A stretch of DNA of 64,000 nucleotides. Source: Massilia sp. ZL223. GTDB lineage: Bacteria > Pseudomonadota > Gammaproteobacteria > Burkholderiales > Burkholderiaceae_D. Location of the stretch: contig NZ_JAGPWD010000014.1 of NCBI RefSeq assembly GCF_018119395.1, positions 37,353 to 101,352 on the forward strand. The letters run 5' to 3'. Position 1 is the stretch's first letter; each line of letters starts with the position of its first letter. The position numbers and the translations under genes were made by a program. Below are positions 1 to 8,871 of the stretch, one piece after another. The notes beneath the pieces are model-generated. The model made no database searches and was not told where the DNA came from. It saw only the letters and a list, made by a program, of their open reading frames with translations.

Positions 1-1225
1 CGCTTGAGCGCTCCAGCTTGCGCGCCAGGGTCGAATTGGAACGCAGCCAGTTGTCGAGTGGGGCGACCGCCTTGAACAGCAGCGGATTGACCGCGATCGA
101 GATGATGGCGCCGGCCAGGATCAGGTTCTGGCCCAGCTGGGGCAGCAGATCGAGCTGCATGCCCAGGGCGGCCAGGATGAAGGAGAACTCGCCGATCTGG
201 GCCAGGCTGGCCGAGACCGTGATCGCGGTATTCAGCGGATAGCGCAGCGCCAGCACCAGGACGAAGGCGGCCAGCGACTTGCCGAACAGAACGATGGCAA
301 CCACGGCCAGCACCTGCAGCGGGTACTCGACCAGCACCATCGGGTCGAACAGCATGCCGACCGAGACGAAGAACAGCACCGAGAACGCGTCGCGCAGCGG
401 CAGCGATTCCTCGGCCGCGCGGTGGCTCAGCTCCGATTCGCGCAGCACCATGCCCGCGAAGAAGGCGCCCAGCGCGAAGGACACGCCGAACAGGTGCGAG
501 GATGCATAGGCGATGCCGACCGCCGCCGCGATCACGGCCAGCGTGAACAGTTCGCGCGAATTGGTCTTGGCCACGCGCCACAGGAACCAGGGGAAAAGCT
601 TGCGGCCCACGATCAGCATGAAGGCGACGAAGGCGCCGACCTGGAGCAGGGTCTTGCCCAGCGCCGGCCACAGCTCGGCGCCGGCCTCGCCCTTGCCACC
701 CAGCGGACCGGCCAGGGCAGGCAGCATCACCAGCACCAGCACCGTCACCAGGTCCTCGACCACCAGCCAGCCGACGGCGATGCGCCCGTTCATCGAATCG
801 AGGATGCCGCGCGACTCCAGCGCCCGCAGCAGCACCACGGTGCTGGCCACCGACAGGGCCAGGCCGAACACCAGGCCCGCGCCCAGGCTCCAGCCCCACC
901 AATACGCCATGCCGATGCCCATGGCGGTGGCGACCCCGATCTGCAGCAGCGCGCCGGGCAGGGCGATGCCCTTGACCTCGAGCAGGTCGCGCATCGAGAA
1001 ATGCAGGCCGACCCCGAACATCAGCAGCATCACACCAATTTCGGCAAGCTGGGAGGCGAGGGCGACGTCGGCGACGAAGCCCGGCGTGGCCGGGCCTATG
1101 AATACGCCGGCGGCAAGATAGCCGACCAGGGCCGGAAGCTTGAGGCGCACGGCCAGCATGCCGAAGAGCAAGCCGAAGCCGAGTGCGGCGGCAATGGTGG
1201 TGATCAGGCTGAGTTCATGATGCAT
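1..1225 (-). CDS. Kef-type K+/H+ antiporter (CPA2 family), 3' end cut off by the window
   Basis: Membrane antiporter of the CPA2 (KefB/YbaL) family, exchanging monovalent cations for protons across the inner membrane. The visible part is about 408 codons. It begins MHHELSLITT and runs through a series of hydrophobic helices, with stretches such as LVGYLAAGVFIGP, GVGLHFSMRDL, ASTVVLLRALE and LAQIGEFSFILA that are typical of the Na+/H+ exchanger domain. The start at 1225 is chosen because AAGGAG lies about nine bases upstream. No stop codon is reached before base 1, so any C-terminal TrkA-N/RCK nucleotide-binding domain (present in KefB and YbaL) would lie outside. Kef family membership is clear; whether it is KefB, KefC or YbaL cannot be decided here. 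Confidence 0.88.
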   Translation of the reverse strand, partial: MHHELSLITTIAAALGFGLLFGMLAVRLKLPALVGYLAAGVFIGPATPGFVADVALASQLAEIGVMLLMFGVGLHFSMRDLLEVKGIALPGALLQIGVATAMGIGMAYWWGWSLGAGLVFGLALSVASTVVLLRALESRGILDSMNGRIAVGWLVVEDLVTVLVLVMLPALAGPLGGKGEAGAELWPALGKTLLQVGAFVAFMLIVGRKLFPWFLWRVAKTNSRELFTLAVIAAAVGIAYASSHLFGVSFALGAFFAGMVLRESELSHRAAEESLPLRDAFSVLFFVSVGMLFDPMVLVEYPLQVLAVVAIVLFGKSLAAFVLVLALRYPLNTAITVSASLAQIGEFSFILAALGMQLDLLPQLGQNLILAGAIISIAVNPLLFKAVAPLDNWLRSNSTLARKLERSS

Positions 1226-1304
1226 CCGAGGGGGCTCCTTATCAGGTTGAGAACCCTGAGAGTATAAGCGACTGGCTCGGATGCGCTGTTTTTTAGAACA
1301 TTGT

Positions 1305-1937
1305 TTAAGACACCGTCGCCAGGTCCAGGATCGCCTTTTGCATCGACTCGCGCACGGTTTCGTAGTGCTGCGGCTGGGCCTTGCGATCCAGCCTGAACAG
1401 CATCAGCCCCTGGATCTGCGCCACGATCAGGATCGAGCGCTGCATGGTTTCCTCGTCCGAGAGCGCCGGATTCAGCCCGTGGATCAGCCCGTAGATCGCC
1501 TTGCGCTCGCGCGCCATCATCTTGCCCATCAGGCTGGAGGCGAAGGGATGGCGCGAGGCCAGCGCCCAGATCTCGAAGAACACCGCATGCATGACCGGGT
1601 CGGTGATCTCTTCCAGGAACATGTCCACGGTGGTCTGGAAACGCTCGACCTGGGGCCGGCCGGTCATGCTGACCCCGATCGAATCCATCTTGGCCTGGAA
1701 GACATCCATGATGTACAGCAGCAGCGCCTCGACCAGCACATCCTTGCTGCCGTAATAATGCTGTACGTTGGACAGGCTCATGCCCGCTTCCTGCGCCACC
1801 CGCCGCATCGACAGCCCGGCATAGCCTTCTCCCGCCAGCAGGCGGCGGGCGGCAAGCAGGATGTCCTGGGCCCGTTCCAGGCCTTTTTCGGTGGTGCTGG
1901 ACAGCTTGGCGCGCAGGGCGCCGTCGAGAGTATTCAT
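1305..1937 (-). CDS. TetR/AcrR-family transcriptional regulator
   Basis: A 210-residue one-component repressor. Residues 20-65 form the TetR helix-turn-helix, with the recognition region RVAQEAGMSLSNVQHYYGSK. The rest is a helical ligand and dimer domain with no family-specific signature that I recognise. The ATG at 1937 is preferred over an upstream in-frame start at 2033 because the longer version adds 32 residues unlike any TetR protein and would run through the operator region. It is divergent from the thiolase operon, and two copies of a palindrome lie between them (1969-2014). The simplest reading is a local repressor of the acyl-CoA catabolic genes and of itself, released by an acyl-CoA intermediate. 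The ligand is inferred, not visible. Confidence 0.9.
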   Translation of the reverse strand: MNTLDGALRAKLSSTTEKGLERAQDILLAARRLLAGEGYAGLSMRRVAQEAGMSLSNVQHYYGSKDVLVEALLLYIMDVFQAKMDSIGVSMTGRPQVERFQTTVDMFLEEITDPVMHAVFFEIWALASRHPFASSLMGKMMARERKAIYGLIHGLNPALSDEETMQRSILIVAQIQGLMLFRLDRKAQPQHYETVRESMQKAILDLATVS

Positions 1938-1968
1938 GCTGGGATTATCGCATGGGACTCGCAAAAAA

Positions 1969-2014
1969 CAGGTCGCCTGACCTATAATCAGCACATAATA
2001 GGTCGAGCGACCTA
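1969..2014. promoter_or_regulatory. Paired palindromic operator in the TetR/thiolase divergent promoter
   Basis: Two similar 16-base palindromes, CAGGTCGCCTGACCTA (1969-1984) and TAGGTCGAGCGACCTA (1999-2014), share AGGTCG-N3-GACCTA. Their centres are 30 bases apart, about three helical turns, so two repressor dimers could bind the same face. A perfect TATAAT (1983-1988, plus strand) overlaps the edge of the first site, and TATTAT reads on the minus strand at 1994-1999. Binding would block both divergent promoters. The assignment to the adjacent TetR protein rests on position only. Confidence 0.75.
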
Positions 2015-2035
2015 GTCTATAACAGGGAGACAAGG

Positions 2036-3217
2036 ATGAGCCGGAAAGTATATGTGACGGGTGTGGGCATGATCCCCTTCGCCAAGCCGGGCGCCAGCAG
2101 CCCTTACCATGCGATGGGCTACCGCGCCGCGCGCGCCGCGCTGGACGATGCGGGCCTGGCCTATGACGAGGTGGAGCAGGCCTACGTCGGCTATGTCTAC
2201 GGCGATTCGACCAGCGGCCAGAAAGCCCTGTACCAGCTCGGCATGACCGGCATCCCCATCGTCAACGTCAACAACAACTGCTCGACCGGCTCGACCGCGC
2301 TGTACCTGGCGCGCCAGGCCATCGAGAGCGGCGCCGCCGAGTGCGTGCTGGCGCTGGGCTTCGAGCAGATGAACCCGGGCGCCCTGGGCTCGGTCTTCAC
2401 CGACCGCCCGACGCCGTTCGACGCCTTCGACGAGGTGACCGACCGCCTGGTCGGCAAGCCCGAGATCCCGTTGGCGCTGCGCTACTTCGGCGGCGCGGGC
2501 CTGGCCCACATGCGCAAGTACGGCACGCCGCTCGAGGCCTTCGCCCGCATCCGCGCCAAGGCCAGCCGCCATGCCGTGAACAACCCGCTGGCGCTGTTCC
2601 GCAAGGAAGTCAGCACCCAGGACGTGCTGGACGCGCCCGAGATCTGGCCGGGCGTGATGACCCGCCTGATGGCTTGCCCGCCGACCTGCGGCGCGGCCGC
2701 CGCGCTGCTGGTGTCGGAAGACTTCGCGCGCCGCCACAAGCTGCGCGCCGACGTCCACATCGCCGGCCAGGCGATGACCACCGACCGTCCCAGCACCTTC
2801 GAGGCCGACGACATGATGCGCGTGGTCGGCTACGACATGAGCCGCGCCGCCGCGCGCAAGGTCTACGAGCAGGCCGGCGTCGCACCGGAAGACCTGGACG
2901 TGGTCGAGCTGCACGACTGCTTCGCGCACAACGAACTGATCACCTACGAAGCCCTGGGCCTGTGCCCCGAAGGCGGCGCGGACAAATTCATCCGCGAAGG
3001 CGGCAACACCTACGGCGGCAAGGTGGTCACCAATCCGTCCGGCGGCTTGCTGTCCAAAGGGCACCCGCTGGGCGCCACCGGACTGGCGCAGTGCTTCGAG
3101 CTGACCCACCAGCTGCGCGGCAGCGCCGGCGCGCGCCAGGTCGAGGGCGCGCGCGTGGCCCTGCAGCACAACCTGGGCCTGGGCGGCGCCTGCGTCGTCA
3201 CCCTCTACCGTAATTGA
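2036..3217 (+). CDS. Thiolase-family protein, SCP-x / lipid-transfer type
   Basis: A 393-residue thiolase-fold enzyme expected to cleave 3-ketoacyl-CoA, or to act as the SCP-x-type thiolase of branched or sterol-like side chains. The nucleophilic cysteine is Cys82 in NVNNNCSTGS. Further active-site signatures are VVELHDCFAHNE near residue 290 and KGHPLGATG near residue 340, and the glycine-rich C-terminus NLGLGGACVV is also present. The HDCFAHNE motif separates this lipid-transfer/SCP-x group from the classical FadA/AtoB thiolases. It has an AGGGAGACAAGG ribosome site and starts 22 bases after the second operator palindrome. It is first in an operon with an acyl-CoA dehydrogenase and a racemase, 10 and 11 bases apart. 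No SCP2 sterol-carrier domain is fused. Confidence 0.88.
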   Translation: MSRKVYVTGVGMIPFAKPGASSPYHAMGYRAARAALDDAGLAYDEVEQAYVGYVYGDSTSGQKALYQLGMTGIPIVNVNNNCSTGSTALYLARQAIESGAAECVLALGFEQMNPGALGSVFTDRPTPFDAFDEVTDRLVGKPEIPLALRYFGGAGLAHMRKYGTPLEAFARIRAKASRHAVNNPLALFRKEVSTQDVLDAPEIWPGVMTRLMACPPTCGAAAALLVSEDFARRHKLRADVHIAGQAMTTDRPSTFEADDMMRVVGYDMSRAAARKVYEQAGVAPEDLDVVELHDCFAHNELITYEALGLCPEGGADKFIREGGNTYGGKVVTNPSGGLLSKGHPLGATGLAQCFELTHQLRGSAGARQVEGARVALQHNLGLGGACVVTLYRN

Positions 3218-3227
3218 AGGGACGGGC

Positions 3228-4370
3228 ATGGAACAGCTTTCCCCATGGATGAATGAAGAACTGCAGGCCTTCCGCGACGCCGTGCGGCGTTTCGTGGAGG
3301 GCGAGGTCGTGCCGCACCAGGACGCCTGGCGCAAGCAGCAGCACGTCGACCGCACGCTGTGGCGCAAGGCCGGCGAGATGGGCCTGCTGGCGGCCGATAT
3401 CCCCGAAGAGTACGGCGGCGCGGGCGGCAGCTTCGCCCACATGGCGGTGGTGTTCGAGGAGCTGTCCTACGGCGGCGACACCGCCTTCGGCATCCACGTG
3501 CACGCCATCGTCGAGCACTACCTGCTCAACCAGGGCACCGAAGAACAGAAGCGACGTTATCTCCCGCGCCTGGCCGGCGGCGAGATGATCGCCGCCATCG
3601 CCATGTCGGAACCGGGCGCGGGCTCGGACCTGAAGGGTATCCGCACGGTCGCGCGCAAGACCGCCGACGGCTACCGCGTCACCGGCTCCAAGACCTTCAT
3701 CTCGAACGGCTACCTGGCCGACCTGGTCCTGGTGGTGGCCAAGACCGACCCGGCGGCGGGCGCCAAAGGCGTGTCGCTGATGCTGATGGAGACCAGGGAC
3801 AACGAGGGCTTCCGCGTCGGCCGCATCCTCGACAAGGTGGGGCAGAAAGGCCAGGACACCTGCGAGCTGTTCTTCGACGAGGCCTACGTCCCGCTGGAAA
3901 ACGTGCTGGGCGGCGAGGAGGGCAGGGGCTTCGCCCAGCTGATGACCGAGCTGCCCTACGAGCGCACCATCCTGGGCGTGTGCGGCGTGGCCGCGATCGA
4001 GCGCGCGCTGCGCCTCACGATCGAGCACACGCGCGAGCGCAAGGCCTTCGGGCAGGCGCTGATCGAAATGCAGAACACCCGCTTCGTACTGGCCGAGGTC
4101 AAGACCGAGGCGACGATCGCGCGCGTGTTCATCGACCGCTGCATCGAGGACATGCTGGCCGGGCGCATGGACACGGTCCAGGCCTCGATGGCCAAGTGGT
4201 GGATCTCGGACCTGCAGTGCAAGGTGGTCGACCAGTGCGTGCAGCTGTTCGGCGGCTACGGCTACATGCTGGAATACCCGATCGCCCAGATGTACGTGGA
4301 CGCGCGCGTGCAGCGCATCTACGGCGGCGCCAACGAAATCATGAAAGAAATCATCGCCCGTTCGCTCTGA
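3228..4370 (+). CDS. Acyl-CoA dehydrogenase, long-chain (AcadL-like) type
   Basis: A 380-residue FAD flavoprotein that introduces the alpha,beta double bond into acyl-CoA. The signatures [16 protein letters not shown] and [15 protein letters not shown] (FAD and substrate binding, middle domain) and [18 protein letters not shown] (C-terminal helical domain) are present, ending [17 protein letters not shown]. At the position where short- and medium-chain enzymes carry the catalytic Glu (YEGT), this protein has Gly (YGGAN), as in the long-chain/isovaleryl type, where a Glu from helix G acts as base. It lies 10 bases after the thiolase with its own GAAGGGACGGGC ribosome site. Substrate chain type is inferred from the neighbouring methylacyl-CoA racemase: a 2-methyl-branched acyl-CoA is plausible. 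Confidence 0.9.
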   Translation: MEQLSPWMNEELQAFRDAVRRFVEGEVVPHQDAWRKQQHVDRTLWRKAGEMGLLAADIPEEYGGAGGSFAHMAVVFEELSYGGDTAFGIHVHAIVEHYLLNQGTEEQKRRYLPRLAGGEMIAAIAMSEPGAGSDLKGIRTVARKTADGYRVTGSKTFISNGYLADLVLVVAKTDPAAGAKGVSLMLMETRDNEGFRVGRILDKVGQKGQDTCELFFDEAYVPLENVLGGEEGRGFAQLMTELPYERTILGVCGVAAIERALRLTIEHTRERKAFGQALIEMQNTRFVLAEVKTEATIARVFIDRCIEDMLAGRMDTVQASMAKWWISDLQCKVVDQCVQLFGGYGYMLEYPIAQMYVDARVQRIYGGANEIMKEIIARSL

Positions 4371-4381
4371 GGAGACATGGC

Positions 4382-5530
4382 ATGCCCGGACCGCTGCAGG
4401 GAGTCAAAGTCATCGAAATGGTCGGCATCGGGCCTTGTCCCTTCGCCGCCATGATGCTGGCCGACATGGGGGCGGAAGTCCTGCGCATCGAGCGCAAGAG
4501 CGCACCGGGCGAGGGCAATCCCTACCCGACCCTGGGGACGAAATACGACGTGATGGCGCGCGGCCGGCGCACCCTGGCGCTGGACCTGAAGCAGGCCGCG
4601 GGCCGCGAGGCCCTGCTGCAGCTGGCGGCACAGGCCGACGTGCTGCTGGAAGGCTTCCGCCCCGGCGTCATGGAGCGCCTGGGCCTGGGGCCGGACATCC
4701 TGCTGGGGCGTAACCCCGGGATGGTGATGGGCCGCGTCACCGGCTGGGGCCAGTACGGCCCGCTGGCCTATGCGGCGGGACACGACATCAACTACGTGGC
4801 GCTGTCCGGCATGCTGCACGCCATGGGACGCAAGGACGGGCCGCCGGCGCCGCCCCTGAACCTGGTGGGCGACTTCGGCGGCGGCGGCATGCTGCTGGCC
4901 TTCGGCGTGTTGTGCGCGGTGCTGGAAGCGCGCCAGTCGGGCCAGGGCCAGGTGGTCGACGCCGCCATGACCGATGGCGCGGCTCTGCTGGGCTCCATGG
5001 TCTATGGCCTGCGCGCCCACGAGATGTGGAGCGACCGGCGCGAAGCCAACCTGCTCGACGGCGGCGCGCCCTTCTACGATACCTATGCCTGCAGCGACGG
5101 CAAGTTCGTCGCCATCGGGGCGATCGAGCCGCAGTTCTATTCCCAGCTGCTGGTGCTGGCCGGCGTCGACGATCCCGCCTTCGAGAAGCAGTGGCGCGAG
5201 AGCCGCTGGCCGGAACTCAAGGAGAAATTCGCCGCCCTGTTCGCGACCAGGACGCGCGACGAATGGTGCAGCCTGCTGGAAGGCAGCGACGCCTGCTTCG
5301 CGCCGGTGCTCGACATGGCCGAGGCGCCGCGCCACCCGCACAATGCGGCGCGCGGCACCTTCGTGGAAGTCGACGGCGTGACCCAGCCGGCCCCGGCGCC
5401 GCGTTTCAGCCGCACGCCGGCCGCCGTGCCCGAAGCGGTCGTTCCCGCGGAGGATGGCGCCGCCATCCTGGCCGACTGGGGGCTGGGCCGGGCGGCAATC
5501 GAAGCGCTGCGCGAGGGGCAAGTCATATAG
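4382..5530 (+). CDS. Alpha-methylacyl-CoA racemase (CaiB/BaiF class III CoA-transferase fold)
   Basis: A 382-residue protein of the class III CoA-transferase fold, assigned to the racemase branch. The His/Asp pair that exchanges the alpha proton is recognisable as [12 protein letters not shown] and [11 protein letters not shown], and the third conserved acid lies in AIEPQFY. These are the racemase residues (His126, Asp156 and Glu241 in the mycobacterial enzyme). It would convert (2R)- to (2S)-methylacyl-CoA so that the dehydrogenase just upstream can act. GAGGAGAC sits immediately ahead of the ATG. Third gene of the thiolase operon. A CoA-transferase role is the alternative, but the GHDINY signature argues against it. 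Confidence 0.88.
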   Translation: MPGPLQGVKVIEMVGIGPCPFAAMMLADMGAEVLRIERKSAPGEGNPYPTLGTKYDVMARGRRTLALDLKQAAGREALLQLAAQADVLLEGFRPGVMERLGLGPDILLGRNPGMVMGRVTGWGQYGPLAYAAGHDINYVALSGMLHAMGRKDGPPAPPLNLVGDFGGGGMLLAFGVLCAVLEARQSGQGQVVDAAMTDGAALLGSMVYGLRAHEMWSDRREANLLDGGAPFYDTYACSDGKFVAIGAIEPQFYSQLLVLAGVDDPAFEKQWRESRWPELKEKFAALFATRTRDEWCSLLEGSDACFAPVLDMAEAPRHPHNAARGTFVEVDGVTQPAPAPRFSRTPAAVPEAVVPAEDGAAILADWGLGRAAIEALREGQVI

Positions 5531-5562
5531 CATAGGCGGCGTCAGCTCAACAACAGTAGCGG

Positions 5563-6849
5563 ATGCCGGCCATGCAAGCGACCACCAAGCAAGACGAACT
5601 GCGCCAGTCCAAGATGCTCGCCCTGGGATTTTTCCTGGGCGCGGCCGCGCTGTTCGTCCTGACCCTGTTCCTGCCGGCGAACTGGTGGACCGGCCTGCTG
5701 CGCGCGTTTTCCGAGGCCGCCATGGTGGGCGCCCTGGCCGACTGGTTCGCGGTGGTGGCGTTGTTCAAGCCGGTGCCGATTCCCTTCGTGTCGCGCCACA
5801 CGGCCATCATCCCCAACAACAAGGCGCGCATCGCCGACAACCTGGCCGTGTTCGTGCGCGAGAAATTCCTCGACACCGACTCCATCGTCGGCCTGATCCA
5901 GCGCCACGATCCGGTGCGCAAGGTGGCCGAGTGGCTGGCCAAGCCGGCCAACACGGAACTGATGGGCGGCTACCTGGTGCGCGCCGCCACCTGGATGCTC
6001 GACTTTATCGAGGACGCGGCGGTGCAGGGCTTCATCAGCCGCGCCGTGCATTCCATGGTGCGCAGCGTCGATCTGTCGAAGTCCGCCGGCGCGATCCTGG
6101 AAAGCCTGACGCGCGGCCGGCGCCACCAGGAACTGCTCGACGAAGGCATCCGCCAGCTGGCGCGCCTGCTCGACAACCCCAAGACCCAGGCCACCATCTC
6201 GGACGGCATCGTCGAATGGCTGAAGGAGGAGTACGCCTTCATCGAGCGCATGCTGCCCTCGGACCTGATCGGCCGCAAGGGCGCCGACATCGCGGTGCGG
6301 CTGGCGGCCGGCATCCTGGGCAAGGTCGCGGCCGACCCCCAGCATCCGCTGCGCCAGCGCTTCGACGACTACGTGGCGGAGTTCATCGAACGCCTCAAGG
6401 ACGATCCGGACTTCCTCGACAAGGCCGAGGAGATCAAGCGCTACCTGCTGGAAGACGAAAAGCTCAACGGCTATCTGAAGGAGTTGTGGGACGAGCTGAA
6501 GGACTGGCTCAAGCGCGACCTGCACAGCGAGGATTCCAGCCTGCGGCGGCGCGTCGTGGCCATGGGCGCCTGGGTCGGCAAGGTGCTGAGCGAAGACCCG
6601 CAGCTGCGCCAGTCGCTGCACGAGAACCTGGAATCGGCCGCGCGCGGCGCGGCGCCCGAATTCGCGGGCTATCTGACCCGGCACATCGCCGACACCGTCA
6701 AGAACTGGCCGGACGAAGAGATGTCGCAGCAGATCGAACTCAATATCGGCAAGGACCTGCAGTACATCCGCATCAACGGCACCATCGTGGGCGGGCTGAT
6801 CGGCGTGACGCTCTACCTGCTGTCCCAATTGCCGGCCCTGTTGGGATAA
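5563..6849 (+). CDS. DUF445 family membrane protein
   Basis: A 428-residue protein of the DUF445 (YjiN-like) family, whose function is not established. There is one hydrophobic segment near residues 18-40 and another in the last 25 residues (TIVGGLIGVTLYLLSQLPALLG). Between them is a long charged helical region, which suggests a large soluble domain held by membrane anchors at both ends. The conserved start region EAAMVGALADWFAVVALFK is the family hallmark. Two ATGs are possible (5563 and 5572) and neither has a strong ribosome site. It follows the racemase by 32 bases in the same direction, but is probably not functionally linked to that operon. Confidence 0.85.
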   Translation: MPAMQATTKQDELRQSKMLALGFFLGAAALFVLTLFLPANWWTGLLRAFSEAAMVGALADWFAVVALFKPVPIPFVSRHTAIIPNNKARIADNLAVFVREKFLDTDSIVGLIQRHDPVRKVAEWLAKPANTELMGGYLVRAATWMLDFIEDAAVQGFISRAVHSMVRSVDLSKSAGAILESLTRGRRHQELLDEGIRQLARLLDNPKTQATISDGIVEWLKEEYAFIERMLPSDLIGRKGADIAVRLAAGILGKVAADPQHPLRQRFDDYVAEFIERLKDDPDFLDKAEEIKRYLLEDEKLNGYLKELWDELKDWLKRDLHSEDSSLRRRVVAMGAWVGKVLSEDPQLRQSLHENLESAARGAAPEFAGYLTRHIADTVKNWPDEEMSQQIELNIGKDLQYIRINGTIVGGLIGVTLYLLSQLPALLG

Positions 6850-6879
6850 GATGAATTCAAACCACTCCTGGAGCGCATC

Positions 6880-7194
6880 ATGGAACAGCTGGCATTGAAC
6901 GCCTGGCTTGCGGCCCATCCCGAGGTCGAGCAGATTCCGGGGCGCGACCTGTTCATCGTCGCGCGCTACATGGTGCCGCTGGACGCCAACCTGGCCCAGG
7001 GCTGCCTGGTGGCCGCCGGCGTGCCCGCCGTGCTGGCCGACGCCCACCTGATGCAGACCGACTTGCTGCTGGCGCCGGCGCTGGGCGGGGTGAGGGTGCT
7101 GGTGCCGGCCGAACACCTCCAGCAGGCGCACGCGGTGCTGGCGGGGCTGGCGCGCGGTGATTATGCGTTGGACGACGACTGCACTTACGGCTGA
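6880..7194 (+). CDS. DUF2007-type small protein
   Basis: A 104-residue soluble protein resembling the DUF2007 'putative prokaryotic signal transducing protein' group, small alpha/beta proteins with the pattern VARYMVPLDANLAQGCLVAAGVPAVLADAH followed by VRVLVPAEHLQQAHAVL. The core is a repeated beta-alpha-beta unit as in ferredoxin-like regulatory folds. The molecular role is unknown. It begins 30 bases after DUF445 with CTGGAG upstream of the ATG and may be co-transcribed with it. Confidence 0.7.
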   Translation: MEQLALNAWLAAHPEVEQIPGRDLFIVARYMVPLDANLAQGCLVAAGVPAVLADAHLMQTDLLLAPALGGVRVLVPAEHLQQAHAVLAGLARGDYALDDDCTYG

Positions 7195-7285
7195 GCAGAT
7201 CGGCCGTATAAGTGGGATGGCGCACAAAAAAGAGGCAACGGGCGCGCTAAGCTGGGCTCATCGTTCGTATGAAAGGAGAGCCATC

Positions 7286-7444
7286 ATGCCTCAAGGTGAT
7301 AAATCGTCGTACACCGACAAGCAGAAGCGCCAGGTCAAGCACATCGAGGAAGGCTACGAGAAGAAGGGCGTCGGCAAGAAGGAAGCCGAGCGCCGTGCCT
7401 GGGCCACCGAGAACAAGATCTCGGGCGGCGGCAAGAAGCATTGA
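7286..7444 (+). CDS. Small basic protein, often annotated 'plasmid stabilization protein'
   Basis: A 52-residue, highly charged protein (MPQGDKSSYTDKQKRQ at the start, KKEAERRAWATENK towards the end). It belongs to a short family widespread in proteobacteria whose usual label, plasmid stabilization, has no demonstrated basis. The helical segment TDKQKRQVKHIEEGYEKKG followed by KKEAERRAW suggests a small helical, possibly nucleic-acid-binding protein. A strong AAAGGAGAG site six bases before the ATG at 7286 sets the start against longer in-frame alternatives. It is followed directly by a family B palindromic repeat. Confidence 0.75.
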   Translation: MPQGDKSSYTDKQKRQVKHIEEGYEKKGVGKKEAERRAWATENKISGGGKKH

Positions 7445-7449
7445 TGTAC

Positions 7450-7486
7450 CCGTAGGGTCGGCGGCTCTGCCGCCGACGCGTTCAAC
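7450..7486. repeat. Palindromic repeat family B, copy 1
   Basis: A hairpin-forming element beginning CCGTAGGGTCGGCGG and closing CCGCCGACGCGTTCAAC. The arms GTCGGCGG/CCGCCGAC are perfectly complementary. The same layout, with GTGGACGG arms and the GCGTTCnAC tail, recurs at 31457-31551. It lies in the 248-base gap between the small basic protein and the protease and could act as a transcript-end hairpin. Confidence 0.7.
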
Positions 7487-7692
7487 CGGCCGATGCGGGC
7501 CCGGCCGCAATCAGACACACAGCCTGTTCCTCTCCAGTAATCCCGTCTTCAACGCCTGCCATTTCGCGATCCGCAGGCCGATCGCTTGCACCTTCTCCGT
7601 CGGGTAAGGTCCGGCTGCTGCCGGTGCGGAACCAATTGCCACGTTTTCATGTCGATCCCATTCCTAACAAGCCTTAAGAATCGGAGGTCGTC

Positions 7693-8814
7693 ATGGCAAC
7701 AACTGATGAAGGAGGAGCAGGAGAGAGCGAAGAGCGGCGCATCTGCTCCCTGCACGCGGTGCCGAAGCGGATCCTGCCCGCGAGCGTCACGCCGATGCGC
7801 GAGCGGCTCATCAACCTGTTCGGCAACAAGTGGGTCACCGGCACCGTCTTGCACTATTACTTCTTCGACCGCGACACGGACGGCGAAAACGTCCTGCTCG
7901 AGAATGGGCAAACCGTGTTCGTGCCCTGGAAAGGTGCGGAGAACGAGATGCAGGTGGCGCGCCAGGCCTTCGACGTCTGGGCGCAGCAGGGCATCGGCAT
8001 CCGCTTCGAGGAGGTGCGCGAAAGGGAAGAAGCCGAAATCCGCATCGGCTTCATGCGCGGGGACGGCGCCTGGTCCTGGCTGGGGCGGGAGATCCTGGAC
8101 CACGGGCCCAACGAGCGGACCATGAACTTCGGCTGGAACATCGCCGCTCCCGGCGAGCTGGACACCGCCATCCACGAAATCGGCCACACCCTGGGTTTCC
8201 CGCACGAGCACCAGAATCCCAAGGCGGGCATCGAGTGGGACGAGGAAGCGGTCTATCTCGACCTGGCGCGCCCGCCCAACGAATGGGACCGCGCCAAGAC
8301 TTACTGGAACATCATCCGCAAGCTCGAGCCGGGCGAAGTCGAAGGGACAACCTGGGACCCCGATTCCGTCATGCACTACCCGTTCAAGGCGGGCCTGATC
8401 AGGAAGCCGGAGCACTACTTCATCCACGGCCTGCAGCCCGCGGGAGGACTGTCGGAGCGGGACCGCAGCTGGGTGAAGACCTTGTATCCGCCGACCGACG
8501 ATGCTGCCGCGCCCCTGCTGCGTCCGGCACAGTCGGTGCTGGTCGAGCTGGCGCCGGGGCAGCAGCGCGATTTCCGCGTCGCGCCGCAAGAGACGCGCTT
8601 CTACCAGTTCGGGACCTTCGGCGCCTCGGACTCGGTGATGGTCCTGTTCGAAAGCGACAATCACCAGCTGCGTTACCGGATCGGCGACGACGACAGCGGC
8701 GAGGACCTGAACGCGTACTTTCGCATCAAGCTGTTCAAGGGTCGCGAATACGTGCTGCGGGTGCGGATGTATCACAGCGAACGCCGCGACCAGACCTCGG
8801 TCATGATGTGGTGA
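7693..8814 (+). CDS. Metzincin-type zinc metalloprotease (astacin/M12A-like)
   Basis: A 373-residue predicted zinc endopeptidase. The zinc site is HEIGHTLGFPH at residues 161-171 (HExxHxxGxxH: three His ligands and the catalytic Glu). The Met-turn SVMHYP is at residues 225-230; the SxMHY form points to astacins rather than matrixins. After about residue 290 there is a separate beta-rich C-terminal domain, possibly a pre-peptidase-like or binding module. No signal peptide or transmembrane segment is visible at the N-terminus, which is polar (MATTDEGGAGESEE). That is unusual for the family and leaves export unexplained. CGGAGGTCGTC before the ATG supports the start. It appears monocistronic. 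Confidence 0.85.
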   Translation: MATTDEGGAGESEERRICSLHAVPKRILPASVTPMRERLINLFGNKWVTGTVLHYYFFDRDTDGENVLLENGQTVFVPWKGAENEMQVARQAFDVWAQQGIGIRFEEVREREEAEIRIGFMRGDGAWSWLGREILDHGPNERTMNFGWNIAAPGELDTAIHEIGHTLGFPHEHQNPKAGIEWDEEAVYLDLARPPNEWDRAKTYWNIIRKLEPGEVEGTTWDPDSVMHYPFKAGLIRKPEHYFIHGLQPAGGLSERDRSWVKTLYPPTDDAAAPLLRPAQSVLVELAPGQQRDFRVAPQETRFYQFGTFGASDSVMVLFESDNHQLRYRIGDDDSGEDLNAYFRIKLFKGREYVLRVRMYHSERRDQTSVMMW

Positions 8815-8828
8815 CGGGCCTGCAGAAA

Positions 8829-8860
8829 CAAAAAAGCCGTTGATCGCGGGATCAACGGCT
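8829..8860 (-). terminator. Rho-independent terminator after the second tRNA-Met
   Basis: An 11-bp perfect stem AGCCGTTGATC / GATCAACGGCT (8835-8845 with 8850-8860), followed on the minus strand by a run of T (A-run 8830-8835 on plus). It ends the transcript of the tRNA at 8872-8948. Confidence 0.85.
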
Positions 8861-8871
8861 TCCTGTCGAAC

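Noticed and set aside
422..1267. Plus-strand frame over the Kef antiporter
   Set aside because: The minus-strand frame codes a clear transporter with a ribosome site; the plus product is Gln/His/Arg-rich and lacks homology.
7286..7444. Toxin-antitoxin or plasmid maintenance function for the 'plasmid stabilization' protein
   Set aside because: Single small gene, no partner; the label is historical and unsupported.
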